DNA from: Aliirhizobium smilacinae | GTDB lineage: Bacteria > Pseudomonadota > Alphaproteobacteria > Rhizobiales > Rhizobiaceae | DNA: 64,000 nt | Assembly: GCF_006335145.1 (NCBI RefSeq) | Contig: NZ_VDMN01000001.1 | Span: 62,001-126,000 of the forward strand | Direction of reading: 5' to 3' | In this document: positions 29,401 through 37,418 of the stretch, piece by piece | How positions within the stretch are numbered: position 1 is the stretch's first letter | Layout: every line of letters begins with the position of its first letter | Notes under the pieces: generated by a model | Seen by the model: only the letters and a program-made list of their open reading frames with translations | What the model was told of the DNA's origin: nothing | The model's database searches: none | Program-made: the position numbers and the translations under genes

Positions 29401-32400
29401 AGCCAGCAGGAAGCCCTGCGCGCAACGATCGACGCTGCAGGCGAAACGCTCGACACCCGCCTGCGTGACAATGTCGGCACGATCGCCGGCCAGATCAGCG
29501 ATGCGGCTCGCGAAATCAGCAAGTCCACGGATGCCTTCACCTCGCGCGTCGAAGAGACGGTCGGCGGCGTATCGACGGCACTCGACAGCGCCGGAAGCCG
29601 GATCGAAGTCACGTTCGGCGGACTTGAAGACCGGATCCGCAACGAGGTTCTCAGCGTCAGCGCAATCGTCGACGGTGCCGGCAGCAGCCTGGCGGATGCA
29701 CTCGGTGCCCGCACGGCCGAACTGGAGCGCATTTCCAACGCTGCCGCGGATCGGGTCTCCGATGCCGTCAACAGCCGCGGCATCGAAATCGAACGCGCCA
29801 CCGGCGAAGCTGCCGAACGCATTACCCGCACCATCGACGAGCGCACGAACGCACTCGAACAGACAAGCGCTGACGCCGCTGCCCGGATCGCGGAAACGCT
29901 CGATGGCCGCACGGCCCATATCGAAGAACGTTTCGGCACGATGGATCGGGCACTGTCCTTCGGTCTCGAAAACGTCGCCAAGACGATCGAAGGCAAGGCT
30001 GTCGGTTTCGCCTCGTCGCTTCGCGAAGCCGTCGTCGAAGCCGGTCAGGGCATGAACACCGAAGCAAGCCGCTCGGCTGAAACGCTGTCGCGTGCCGGCT
30101 CGGAGTTCACCCAGGAACTCACCAACCGCAACGAGGAGTTCACCCGGTCGATCGAGGGTCGCTCCAACGAGATCGTCGGACGCATCTCCGAAACGCAGAG
30201 CCGCCTCGCCGGCCAGGCTGCGACCGTGGCTCAGGCCTTCTCCGAAGCCGGCAGCGCGATCGTCAACAAGGTGGCGGAAGCCGACAAGCTGGTGAAGCAG
30301 CAGGTCGAGGCGATTTCGGTTGCGCTCGGCAATGCCGAACAGGCGCTCGACAGCCGCGGCCAGTCGATCCGTTCGACCCTGTCGGATGCAGCAGGCGAAC
30401 TCGATGTGGCGCTGGATGCCGTCGATCGTGCGCTGGCCGCCCGTGGCGATGCCATCCGCACTGCGCTGGACACCCGCTCCCGCGATCTCAACTCGATGCT
30501 TTCGAGCCGTTCCGAGGAGCTGTCCCGCCTGCTCGACGAGAAGGCCAAGCCGATGGTCGAGGCCTATATCGAAACCGGCCGCACTGCCGCCGAACTCATG
30601 GAAGCTGCCGCCCAGCAGGGTGCCGAGCGTCTGGCATCCGCCTCGCAGCAGAGTGCGGAGCGCATGACCGCCGCCACGCAGCAGACGGCCGAGTGGCTGA
30701 CGTCTTCTTCGCAGCAGAGTGCGGAACGTCTCGCATCCGCCGCCAAGGAAACCAGCGCCCGCATCCGCGAGGAAAATGCCGCTCTGGTCGATGCCATCGC
30801 AGCCCGTACCAACGAGACGCTTGCCGCGCTCAACCAGCGCACGGAGGCTGCGGCCCATATGGTCCGCGGCGCCGAGCAGAGCCTGCTCGCCAATGTCGAG
30901 GGTATCATCGAGCGGCTTTCGAGCAGCAACGTCAACATCGCCTCGCTTGTCGAGACTGCCGCCGAGCAGCTGGCGGCCACCGACCAGAAACTCGACCAGA
31001 CCGCGTCGCGCTTCGCCCATTCGGCAGGTTCCGCCGCGGATCTTGTCGCCGGCTCCACACGTCTTCTGGAAAACAATATCGACAGGCTGGTCAACATTTC
31101 CGGCCAGACGCTCAGCCAGGTCGGCGGTATCGTGGGTCGGTTCGAGGATCATTCCAAGGTGCTCACCCAGGCATCCGAACTTCTCAACGCTGCCCAGTCC
31201 AACCTCGTCAGCACGCTCGACGAACGCCAGGATGCATTGCGCAGCCTGTCGGTCGGCCTGGTCAAGCGTTCCGATGAGATCGAGGCAACGCTGCGGAACC
31301 TCACCGCGCTGGTGGATGGCGCCTTCGAGCGCGCCGAAGAGCGTACCGCCCATGTCGGCGACAAGCTGCGTGAAGGCCTGCATTCCTCCTTCGTCGACAT
31401 CGGTCGCCGCCTGGGTGAAACCCAGCAACGCGCCGAGCAGACCGCGCAGGTCATGCGCGCCGCCCTGCTCGATGCCGGCGAGGAAGCCAACCGCACCATC
31501 GAGACGACCCTTTCGGACGCAGAAAAGCGTGCCCGCGAAGTGGCCGAGCAGATGCGCGGCAACATTTCCGGCTCTCTCACGGATGTCGAACGCCTGATGG
31601 GCGAAGCATCGCAGCGGTCCGACACGGCCGCCAAACATCTGCGCGAAACGCTGCGCCAGTCCGTCGAGGAAGCGGTCGGTCGCTTCTCCGGCGCCACCGA
31701 CGAGATCCGCCGCTCGGCACAGGATATCCGCCAGGAACTCGACGCGACGCGTACCGAGTTGAAGCGCGGTGCCTTCGACCTTCCGGAAGAAGCCAAGGAA
31801 AGCGCTGCCGCCATGCGCCGCGCCGTTTCCGAGCAGATCAAGGCGCTGCAGGAAATCTCCCAGCTCGTCGGCCGTTCGTCGCAGCAGCTCGAAGTCGCAG
31901 AAGCCAGCCAGGCAAAGACATCAGTCGCACCGACCACGCCGATCCGTCCGCAGCAGCAGATCGCTCAGCAGCCTGCGCCCGCGCCTGCTCCGGCCGCATC
32001 TCCGGTGCCGCCGCGTAACGATCCCTATGCAGCCGGCATGCTGCGTGGCAGCCTCCCGGCAGACAAGCCCGTTCCCGCCCCGGCTCCTGCAACACGCGCC
32101 GTCGAGCCGACCGCTCCGGCAGGTCAGGGTGGCTGGATCAGCGATCTCCTGCGTGGCGCATCCCGCGACGAGACCGCCGCTCAGGCTCCTGCCCGCGCAC
32201 CGGCCGCCCGCCCGGCAGAACCTGCACAGGCACCACGCACCACCAACGGCGACAACCGCAATCCGCGCCACATGGTGGAATCGCTGAACTCGCTTTCGGT
32301 CGATATCGCCCGCGCCATCGACCATGACGCTTCGGTTGATCTGTGGCGCCGTTACCAGCGCGGCGAGCGCGATGTGTTCACCCGCAGGCTCTACACGCTG

Positions 32401-32613
32401 AAGGGCCAGCAGACGTTCGACGATATCAAGCGCAAATACGACCGCGAGCCGGAATTCCGCACCGCAGTCGATCGCTACATCTCGGATTTCGAAAAGCTGC
32501 TGGCGGACGTCGCCCGCACAGACCGTGACCGCACCGTGACCCAGAGCTACCTGACCTCGGATACCGGCAAGGTCTATACCATGCTCGCCCATGCAGCCGG
32601 CCGCTTCGGCTGA
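26443..32613 (+). CDS. Giant coiled-coil membrane protein, growth-pole ring (GPR/RgsE) homologue
   Basis: A protein of about 2,056 residues, near the size known for Agrobacterium GPR, which forms a ring at the growing pole and is needed for polar growth and rod shape (RgsE in Sinorhizobium). Residues 1-110 are polar; two transmembrane helices follow at about 112-135 and 146-172. Residues about 190-1810 are a continuous helical array of degenerate apolipoprotein-like repeats with recurring 'R-x3-L/I-x2-L/A-L' and 'S-x-E-I' units. A Pro/Ala-rich linker (about 1826-1936) leads to a conserved C-terminal domain (SLNSLSVDIARAIDHDASVDLWRRYQRGERDVFTRRLYTLKGQQTF). The ATG at 26443 has GAGG 9 bases upstream. 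Often annotated as kinesin-like, which is misleading: there is no motor domain or P-loop. Confidence 0.88.
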   Translation: MAKNTTNESIDETAFQALEDALKIDFNDEPPRDKSPSSASEARVSDTLRSRPAPSQPASPRREAAADAPRQSSADTAARQPAFEPANDAGRRNTASIMRALDGGSMRGAIRNALIISVLWAVAGVGLGQLLYGGALFEITSVAGVLAAPGLVALAVGIFVPILLFFAFAIMMARAQDLRNAARSMAEVALRLSEPETIASERIMSVGQAVRREVSAMNEGIERTIARASELEVLVHSEVNALERSYSDNEMRVRGLVQELGSEREAIVNHAERIRSSMVGAHDQLKEELALATEEISIRLATSGEAFASMIDTRAAALMEKSDAAGEALASLLATKTENLIDTLTTSGMALSTEFDIRLEMLGSTLSDKGDAILSSFETRASTLDANTEKLNAALADRTRQLNETLIARTREITEGLSNSEKTITGSLDGVITALNRSLDDKSSSFRQSLQSAADDAVMDLDLRTGFFEERLHTTIGHLSTSFDEGLSQFTSAFDQRAGSLDSKLMDSLARINETVAGGHEAIDGILSTSIERIGNALTDQQFALATTLGTGQEVLDSMLESRSKEFSDALAARSSEISGAFGDAHNKIDTIMAARSGEISASLADSQKRFEDSISDRTSAIITSVTESHERFAGAVDEKAGALQSLMAETPDRLASILDQKSEAITRALSESELRLTDEMDKRATALDTTLASNRDRLSEILDDKSMEIATSLSLHEDRLTTTLTDHASSVVTTVADADTRLEEAFAKRAEAIREAFADNQLNLDISLESRTAELATLLQSGSDRLEQTVGGAAGRIETALTEGTERFDATMGNGLQRMDTSLASANEKLSTAHEQMVSSLSEKHGQIATSLTAAHEQITSSLGTAHDQMASSLDAGHDRISGTLGTAARQISETLSTSGEQLADSVGSAHLRMADVLGQASREMSETLDAGHDRLRTTLDQRSAHISSTLTDARDQIDTLMMDQATTIGTTIATSAGMLEMSLESQQEALRATIDAAGETLDTRLRDNVGTIAGQISDAAREISKSTDAFTSRVEETVGGVSTALDSAGSRIEVTFGGLEDRIRNEVLSVSAIVDGAGSSLADALGARTAELERISNAAADRVSDAVNSRGIEIERATGEAAERITRTIDERTNALEQTSADAAARIAETLDGRTAHIEERFGTMDRALSFGLENVAKTIEGKAVGFASSLREAVVEAGQGMNTEASRSAETLSRAGSEFTQELTNRNEEFTRSIEGRSNEIVGRISETQSRLAGQAATVAQAFSEAGSAIVNKVAEADKLVKQQVEAISVALGNAEQALDSRGQSIRSTLSDAAGELDVALDAVDRALAARGDAIRTALDTRSRDLNSMLSSRSEELSRLLDEKAKPMVEAYIETGRTAAELMEAAAQQGAERLASASQQSAERMTAATQQTAEWLTSSSQQSAERLASAAKETSARIREENAALVDAIAARTNETLAALNQRTEAAAHMVRGAEQSLLANVEGIIERLSSSNVNIASLVETAAEQLAATDQKLDQTASRFAHSAGSAADLVAGSTRLLENNIDRLVNISGQTLSQVGGIVGRFEDHSKVLTQASELLNAAQSNLVSTLDERQDALRSLSVGLVKRSDEIEATLRNLTALVDGAFERAEERTAHVGDKLREGLHSSFVDIGRRLGETQQRAEQTAQVMRAALLDAGEEANRTIETTLSDAEKRAREVAEQMRGNISGSLTDVERLMGEASQRSDTAAKHLRETLRQSVEEAVGRFSGATDEIRRSAQDIRQELDATRTELKRGAFDLPEEAKESAAAMRRAVSEQIKALQEISQLVGRSSQQLEVAEASQAKTSVAPTTPIRPQQQIAQQPAPAPAPAASPVPPRNDPYAAGMLRGSLPADKPVPAPAPATRAVEPTAPAGQGGWISDLLRGASRDETAAQAPARAPAARPAEPAQAPRTTNGDNRNPRHMVESLNSLSVDIARAIDHDASVDLWRRYQRGERDVFTRRLYTLKGQQTFDDIKRKYDREPEFRTAVDRYISDFEKLLADVARTDRDRTVTQSYLTSDTGKVYTMLAHAAGRFG

Positions 32614-32640
32614 GCCAGGACGAAACAGACGATAAAAATG

Positions 32641-32668
32641 AAAAGGCCGCCTTTCGGGGCGGCCTTTT
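32641..32668. terminator. Bidirectional terminator after the ring protein gene
   Basis: AAAAGGCCGCC (32641-32651) and its complement (32658-32668) pair around TTTCGG, with T runs in both directions. It separates the convergent stops at 32613 and 32696. Confidence 0.92.
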
Positions 32669-32695
32669 CATTTGAGGATGTAAGAAGGAAGCGAA

Positions 32696-33220
32696 TTATT
32701 GGTCTTCTGGAGAAGCGACATAGTCCTCCTCGATCTGTAACTCTGAAATCAGATCGATAACGATCTCCTCGGGCGAGCGGCCGGCGGTATCGACGACCAG
32801 CGGCTTGGTGTCCCACTCCTCGAAGATCCGGGCCTGCGTTTGGGCCCAGTCGGGTTTTACCAGTCCCGGAACATCGGTCACCCGCGTCTCGGCACGCCGG
32901 CGATGCTCGGCCTTGTCGGAACAAGTCACGTGAATTTCAGACGCCGGCACGCCCTGCCGTTCCGCTACCGCCCGCCATGCCCTTCGGGTAATCGTCAGGC
33001 TGTTTACCGAGTCGGCCACAACGATATGCCCCAGCGCGAGATTGTCCTCGGCCACGCCATAAGCGGCCATATATCCCGCAGGCCCAGGCTCGAGACCGGC
33101 GTTACGGATATTCTGTTCGATTGTATCGACACGCACATGAACAGCGCCGAGGCGGCGCGCCAGCGCTTTGGCAAGCGTCGTCTTTCCGGAACCGGGCAAG
33201 CCAGCAAGAATGATCAGCAT
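32696..33220 (-). CDS. Small P-loop kinase-like ATPase (AAA_33/zeta-like)
   Basis: A 174-residue single-domain nucleotide-binding protein. Walker A is IILAGLPGSGKTTLAKALARRLG at the N-terminus; HVRVDTIEQ is the substrate-side aspartate region, and HIVVADSVNSLTITRRAWRAVAE the Walker B/lid area. The layout is that of small-molecule kinases related to gluconate/shikimate kinases and zeta toxins. No antitoxin-like gene is adjacent, so a toxin role is unlikely. The ATG at 33220 has AAGG 5 bases upstream; a GTG two codons earlier overlaps that site. Substrate unknown. Confidence 0.8.
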   Translation of the reverse strand: MLIILAGLPGSGKTTLAKALARRLGAVHVRVDTIEQNIRNAGLEPGPAGYMAAYGVAEDNLALGHIVVADSVNSLTITRRAWRAVAERQGVPASEIHVTCSDKAEHRRRAETRVTDVPGLVKPDWAQTQARIFEEWDTKPLVVDTAGRSPEEIVIDLISELQIEEDYVASPEDQ

Positions 33221-33284
33221 AGGCACCTTCCCTGACTGTCTCGAACGATTCGGACGAGGGAAGCTTAACCTGCCTGCTGAAAAA

Positions 33285-33899
33285 TCACATAGACTTCAAA
33301 GCCCAATCGACGATCTCGCCGCCGACCTTGGCATAGGCGCGGTCTAGCGCTTCGACAAAGTCGCTGTTCTTGGTTCCACGAACCGGAGAGGTCCCCTTGA
33401 AGACGGATTGGGCGCGAACGCTGCCATTGCGATCGTTGAGGATTTTTGCTGAAATCTCGACATTGGCGACGCGGCTGCCGCCGGTCGTGACTTCGAAGGC
33501 GCGGATGTCTGTCACGACCTGATAGTCGATCGCCAGACCCTGCCCCGGCTTGCCGACGCCGCCGACCCTGCCGGAATTCTCGAACGCTTCCACGAGCTTC
33601 GACTGCACCAGACGCGGGAGGCGGTCACCCCAGCGCGAGTTGGCGAGATACTGGACCTCCGAGGGAGAGACGCGGACTACGACCTGTTCGCTGTCCAGCA
33701 TCTTCACAGCCGTCGGCTCGGGCACGAGGATCTGCCGGTTGCGGGCAGTCGGACCAGCGGTTGCGGGCGTCAGCGACAAGTCGAACGTGTCGTTGTTCGC
33801 CTTGGTGCCGCAGCCGGTAACCAGCGCCGCAAGCACGGGCAAGGTCAACAGCAATGAACGACGGCCGGCCTGCAGTTGCGGAAACTTGGATACGCTCAT
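33285..33899 (-). CDS. ABC-type transport auxiliary lipoprotein (PqiC/DUF330-like)
   Basis: A 204-residue lipoprotein. The signal peptide ends in the lipobox LAALVTGCG (acylated Cys about residue 30). The mature domain (QILVPEPTAVKMLDSEQVVVRVSPSEVQYLANSRWGDRLPRLVQSKLVEAFENSG) matches the ABC_trans_aux family of MCE transport systems. It is the last gene of the mlaE-mlaF-mlaD-lipoprotein operon, 26 bases after the MCE gene, and likely replaces the soluble MlaC or outer-membrane partner in lipid transfer across the periplasm. Confidence 0.85.
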   Translation of the reverse strand: MSVSKFPQLQAGRRSLLLTLPVLAALVTGCGTKANNDTFDLSLTPATAGPTARNRQILVPEPTAVKMLDSEQVVVRVSPSEVQYLANSRWGDRLPRLVQSKLVEAFENSGRVGGVGKPGQGLAIDYQVVTDIRAFEVTTGGSRVANVEISAKILNDRNGSVRAQSVFKGTSPVRGTKNSDFVEALDRAYAKVGGEIVDWALKSM

Positions 33900-33925
33900 G
33901 AACTTCCTACCCTTGGCCCTTGGCC

Positions 33926-35296
33926 TTAACGTCTCGTCCTGCCGTCATATTCCTTGACGGTCTCGCCGCCGAAGAGCAAGCGCTGCGGATTCTGGTCGAA
34001 ATTGGTGATGGTCTGGTTCAGCGAATTCACCGTGCGCCTCGTGTCGTCCACGAGTGCCTTGACGTCGCCAAGGCCACTGGAAGAGAAGCGCTGCAGGTTA
34101 TCGGCAATCGGCCCGACGCGCGCGTTGATATTGTCGGCAACGGTGCGGAAGGATTCGAGCGTCTTGCGCGCTTCGGCAAACAGACCTTGCGAATCGTCGC
34201 TGGAGACAAGGCCGTCGACCTTGGCAAGAATGCCATCGACGCGGCTCGAGGCATTGTTGAGCTTCGTCGCCAGTTCGGTGAAGTCGGTGATCGCCTTGTT
34301 GATGTCGTCGGAGCGGTGCGACACGTCGTCGACGACGCTGCGTGCCGAGGCCAGCGTCTGGCGGGCATCTTCGGACGCCGCCGAAATATTGCGGATTGCC
34401 GTGCCGATCTGGCCCGGATCGACGGCCGCGAGAAGGCCGTCGGCGCGTTTCAACACGCCCTGCGCATCGACGCCAGCCTGTGCGAAGCTCGATGCGGTTT
34501 CCCGGACGCTATCGACGAGAGGACCAAAATTGTCCGATGCAACGGCAACATTGCGTGTCACCCGCTCGGCATTGGCGACGATCTGGTTGATCCTCTGGGC
34601 ATCGATTGCACGAACCAGCTGATCCGCCGCTTCCAGCGTCGAATTCAGCGTGCCGGACACCCGGTCTACCGTCGCCGAAAGGCTCGAGAGGCTGTGCAGG
34701 AATTCATCGATGCTGCCTGAATTGTTGCTCAGCGCTGCGGTAAATGTCTCGACGTTGCGGATCGTCTGGGTCAGCGGCCCACGCGCATCGCCGACAAAGC
34801 CCTGGATATCGCCAATCGCCTGGTCGGCCCGTTCCAAAATCTTGTCGGCCGTCGCCAGAAGGTTGGTGACGCTCGACTGATCGGCGATCAACACAGCGGG
34901 CCGGCCAGCGTCCATCGCTTTCTGGAGGATATTCTCTTCACCCTTGGCACCGCCGGAAAGCTCGATATAGGCGGCGCCGGTGAGGCCCTGAACTTCGAGA
35001 ACAGCCTTGGTTGTCTGGTATACGGGCGCGTCCGCGCGCACTTCGGTAAACGCGATCGAATAGCGCGGATCATCCGGATCGATCGACAGACCGCGCACGG
35101 AACCGACGGCAATACCGTTGAAGCGGACCGGAGAGCCGACCGAGAGGCCATTGGCGGAGCCGGGAATGCGAATCGCAAGCTCTGCCATCGGCCCGCCGCG
35201 GCCCGACTGCGCCATCCAGTAGACGAAACCGAAGGCGGCGGCGATCACCAGCAGCGTGAAGAAACCGACCAGGGCGTAATTTGCTTTGGTTTCCAT
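33926..35296 (-). CDS. MCE-domain lipid transport protein (MlaD family)
   Basis: A 456-residue protein anchored by one N-terminal transmembrane helix (YALVGFFTLLVIAAAFGFVYWM). The MCE domain follows (residues about 40-120: GPMAELAIRIPGSANGLSVGSPVRFNGIAVGSVRGLSIDPDDPRY...LEVQGLTGAAYIELSGG). The remaining 300 residues are a long amphipathic helical region, longer than in E. coli MlaD (about 183 residues), suggesting a periplasm-spanning tube like the larger MCE proteins. It begins 3 bases after the ATPase gene ends, so it is translated from the same operon. Confidence 0.93.
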   Translation of the reverse strand: METKANYALVGFFTLLVIAAAFGFVYWMAQSGRGGPMAELAIRIPGSANGLSVGSPVRFNGIAVGSVRGLSIDPDDPRYSIAFTEVRADAPVYQTTKAVLEVQGLTGAAYIELSGGAKGEENILQKAMDAGRPAVLIADQSSVTNLLATADKILERADQAIGDIQGFVGDARGPLTQTIRNVETFTAALSNNSGSIDEFLHSLSSLSATVDRVSGTLNSTLEAADQLVRAIDAQRINQIVANAERVTRNVAVASDNFGPLVDSVRETASSFAQAGVDAQGVLKRADGLLAAVDPGQIGTAIRNISAASEDARQTLASARSVVDDVSHRSDDINKAITDFTELATKLNNASSRVDGILAKVDGLVSSDDSQGLFAEARKTLESFRTVADNINARVGPIADNLQRFSSSGLGDVKALVDDTRRTVNSLNQTITNFDQNPQRLLFGGETVKEYDGRTRR

Positions 35297-35299
35297 GGA

Positions 35300-36154
35300 T
35301 TAGGTCTTCCCTGCGTCTGTCGGGCCTGCCTTTGCCGGCGGCTGGTTTTCATTGGTCACGACGGAGCGCGCGCGCTTCCCGCGGAAATAGGACTGGACCC
35401 ACGGATCATCAAAGTCGAACATATCCTGCAGCGTACCTTCAACCAATACCCGTTTCTCTCCGAGCACGGCAATACGGTCACAGACCGAAAATAGGCTGTC
35501 GAGGTCGTGGGTCACCATATACACGGTCAGTCCCAGCGTATCACGCAGCTTGGCGATCAGCGCATCGAAGTCGGCGGCACCGATCGGATCGAGACCCGAT
35601 GTCGGTTCGTCGAGGAATACGAGATCCGGGTCGAGCGCCAGAGCTCGGGCAAGTGCCGCGCGCTTGATCATGCCGCCGGAGAGTTCAGACGGATATTTGT
35701 CGGCTGCATCGGGCGGCAGGCCGACCATTTCGAGCTTTACGTAAGCAAGCTCGTCCATCAGCGACTGCGGCAGATCGAGATATTCCCGCATCGGAAGCTG
35801 GATGTTTTCCTTCACGGTCAGTGCCGAAAACAATGCGCCATGCTGAAACAGCACGCCGAGACGGGTATCGAGCGCGATACGCTCCTCGTCCGAGGCAGTC
35901 TCGTAATTGGCGCCCAGGATTTCGATCGTGCCGGAACGGTGTGGGAGCAGGCGCAGCACGGTGCGCATCAGCACCGATTTGCCGGTACCGGAGGCACCGA
36001 CGAAACCGAGAATTTCGCCGCGATAGATATCCAGATTGAGCTTGTCGAGAACGATCTTGTCGCCGAAACCCACGGTCAGATCGCGCACAGAAAGCACGAC
36101 CTGCCGGTCGTCCTGTACTTTTCTTTCCATGGTCTGCTGTTCTTCTTCTGCCAT
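35300..36154 (-). CDS. MlaF-type ABC transporter ATP-binding protein
   Basis: A 284-residue ATPase energising the MCE lipid transporter. Walker A is GFVGASGTGKSVLMRT, the signature LSGGMIKRAALARALALDPDLVFLDEPTSGLDP combines the ABC motif and Walker B, and VTHDLDS holds the switch histidine. The first residues (MAEEEQQTMERKVQDDRQ) are variable. ATG 36154 is preferred because TAGGG lies at a workable distance; ATG 36160 is very close to that site. The permease gene stops 10 bases upstream. Confidence 0.93.
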   Translation of the reverse strand: MAEEEQQTMERKVQDDRQVVLSVRDLTVGFGDKIVLDKLNLDIYRGEILGFVGASGTGKSVLMRTVLRLLPHRSGTIEILGANYETASDEERIALDTRLGVLFQHGALFSALTVKENIQLPMREYLDLPQSLMDELAYVKLEMVGLPPDAADKYPSELSGGMIKRAALARALALDPDLVFLDEPTSGLDPIGAADFDALIAKLRDTLGLTVYMVTHDLDSLFSVCDRIAVLGEKRVLVEGTLQDMFDFDDPWVQSYFRGKRARSVVTNENQPPAKAGPTDAGKT

Positions 36155-36164
36155 GTCCATCGCC

Positions 36165-37349
36165 CTAGAAGTCGATCGCGGAGTAGAAGATGGCGAAAAG
36201 CGCATCGATGAGAATGACGGCGAAGATCGCTTTGACCACAGCTGCCGTAACGTGCTGGCCGAGCGATTCCGCACTGCCACCGACCTTCATGCCCTCGACG
36301 GCCGCGACGATGCCGATCGCCAGCGCCATAAACGGCGCCTTGATCATACCGGACGCGATCGAGGTATGGTCGATCGCCTCATGCAGCCGCGACAGGTAGG
36401 TGTCGAACGTGATCCCGGAATAAAGCAGCGCGACCACGGCTGCCCCGTAGAGGGCGGCAAAGTTTGCGATGATCGTCAGCAGCGGCAGTGCGATGGTCAG
36501 CGCCACCAGCCTTGGAAAAATCAGCACGCCGATGGGATTGAGGCCGATGACGGTCAGGGCATCGATCTCCTCACGCATCTTCATCGAGCCGATCTCGGCG
36601 GTGATCGCGCTGCCCGAGCGGCCGGCGATCATGATGGCGGTCAACAGCACGCCGATCTCGCGAAGCTGCAGGATGCCGACAAGGTCGACCACGAAGATTT
36701 CAGCGCCGAAATAACGAAGCTGGAAAGCTCCCTGCTGGGCGATGATCGCGCCGATCAGGAAGGACATGAGCACGATGATCGGAACCGCGCGAACGCCCAT
36801 GCGGTCGATATGGGTGACCACGGATGCAGGCGAAACGCCGGCGCCGCGGCCGAACTTCAACTGGGCACCGCGGACTGCGGAACCGAGGATGTTCATTGCC
36901 GCGTAAAAATCCCTGCCGACATCAACGACAAGCTTTCCGGGCGGCGTGAATATGCGCTCGAACCGGCCACGCTTGTCGGGGCCTGCGGACGGCGGTGCGG
37001 GCGTTGTCTCCGGCAGAGCCCCGATCAGTTCCTCGATCGTGCCATTGCCACCGGAAAGCTTGGCTTCACGCCCCTCGCCGCCTTTGGCGGTCATCAAGCG
37101 GCGAATCAGCCAGGCGCCGGCAGTATCTATTCCGGAGATGCCAGAGAGGTCGATTTCGACCGCCTTCTGGCTGCCGGTCTTGCCGAGATGATCGAGATCC
37201 TTGAGGACGCCGGCGACGGAGTGATTACGCCAATCCCCCGTCAGAACATAACGTTCCCCGCCATCCGGCAATTCTTCTGCTTCGATTTTTGCCAGGCTGG
37301 AACTCACGGGGTACGGGTGCTCGCTTACTATGTCGTTGACGCAATGCAT
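36165..37349 (-). CDS. STAS-MlaE fusion permease of the MCE lipid transporter
   Basis: A 394-residue permease. The first about 120 residues form a STAS-like domain (YVLTGDWRNHSVAGVLKDLDHLG...AVEIDLSGISGIDTAGAWLIRRL), equivalent to the separate MlaB of E. coli. The MlaE domain follows with GVRAVPIIVLMSFLIGAIIAQQG, the conserved AGRSGSAITAEIGSMKMREEIDAL cytoplasmic loop and five or so membrane helices. The fusion explains the absence of an mlaB gene. The ATG at 37349 (MHCVNDIVSEHP) has GGAA 9 bases upstream; longer frames would run into the divergent epimerase gene. First gene of the operon. Confidence 0.9.
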   Translation of the reverse strand: MHCVNDIVSEHPYPVSSSLAKIEAEELPDGGERYVLTGDWRNHSVAGVLKDLDHLGKTGSQKAVEIDLSGISGIDTAGAWLIRRLMTAKGGEGREAKLSGGNGTIEELIGALPETTPAPPSAGPDKRGRFERIFTPPGKLVVDVGRDFYAAMNILGSAVRGAQLKFGRGAGVSPASVVTHIDRMGVRAVPIIVLMSFLIGAIIAQQGAFQLRYFGAEIFVVDLVGILQLREIGVLLTAIMIAGRSGSAITAEIGSMKMREEIDALTVIGLNPIGVLIFPRLVALTIALPLLTIIANFAALYGAAVVALLYSGITFDTYLSRLHEAIDHTSIASGMIKAPFMALAIGIVAAVEGMKVGGSAESLGQHVTAAVVKAIFAVILIDALFAIFYSAIDF

Positions 37350-37418
37350 TGATTGCGTTCCGGGAAAACGCAATATAGCGGTATCGACCGGATTTGCCAC
37401 AACAGGACGCTGAAAACG

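Noticed and set aside
29161..31638. An 825-codon frame opposite the growth-pole ring gene
   Set aside because: Mirrors the repetitive, stop-poor coding strand; low-complexity, Gly/Arg-rich translation without start signal or domain.
26443..32613. Kinesin annotation for the giant protein
   Set aside because: No motor domain or P-loop is present; the resemblance is only coiled-coil composition.
32696..33220. Zeta-type toxin of a toxin-antitoxin system
   Set aside because: P-loop kinase fold is similar, but there is no small antitoxin gene next to it and the protein is short; a metabolic or housekeeping kinase is likelier.
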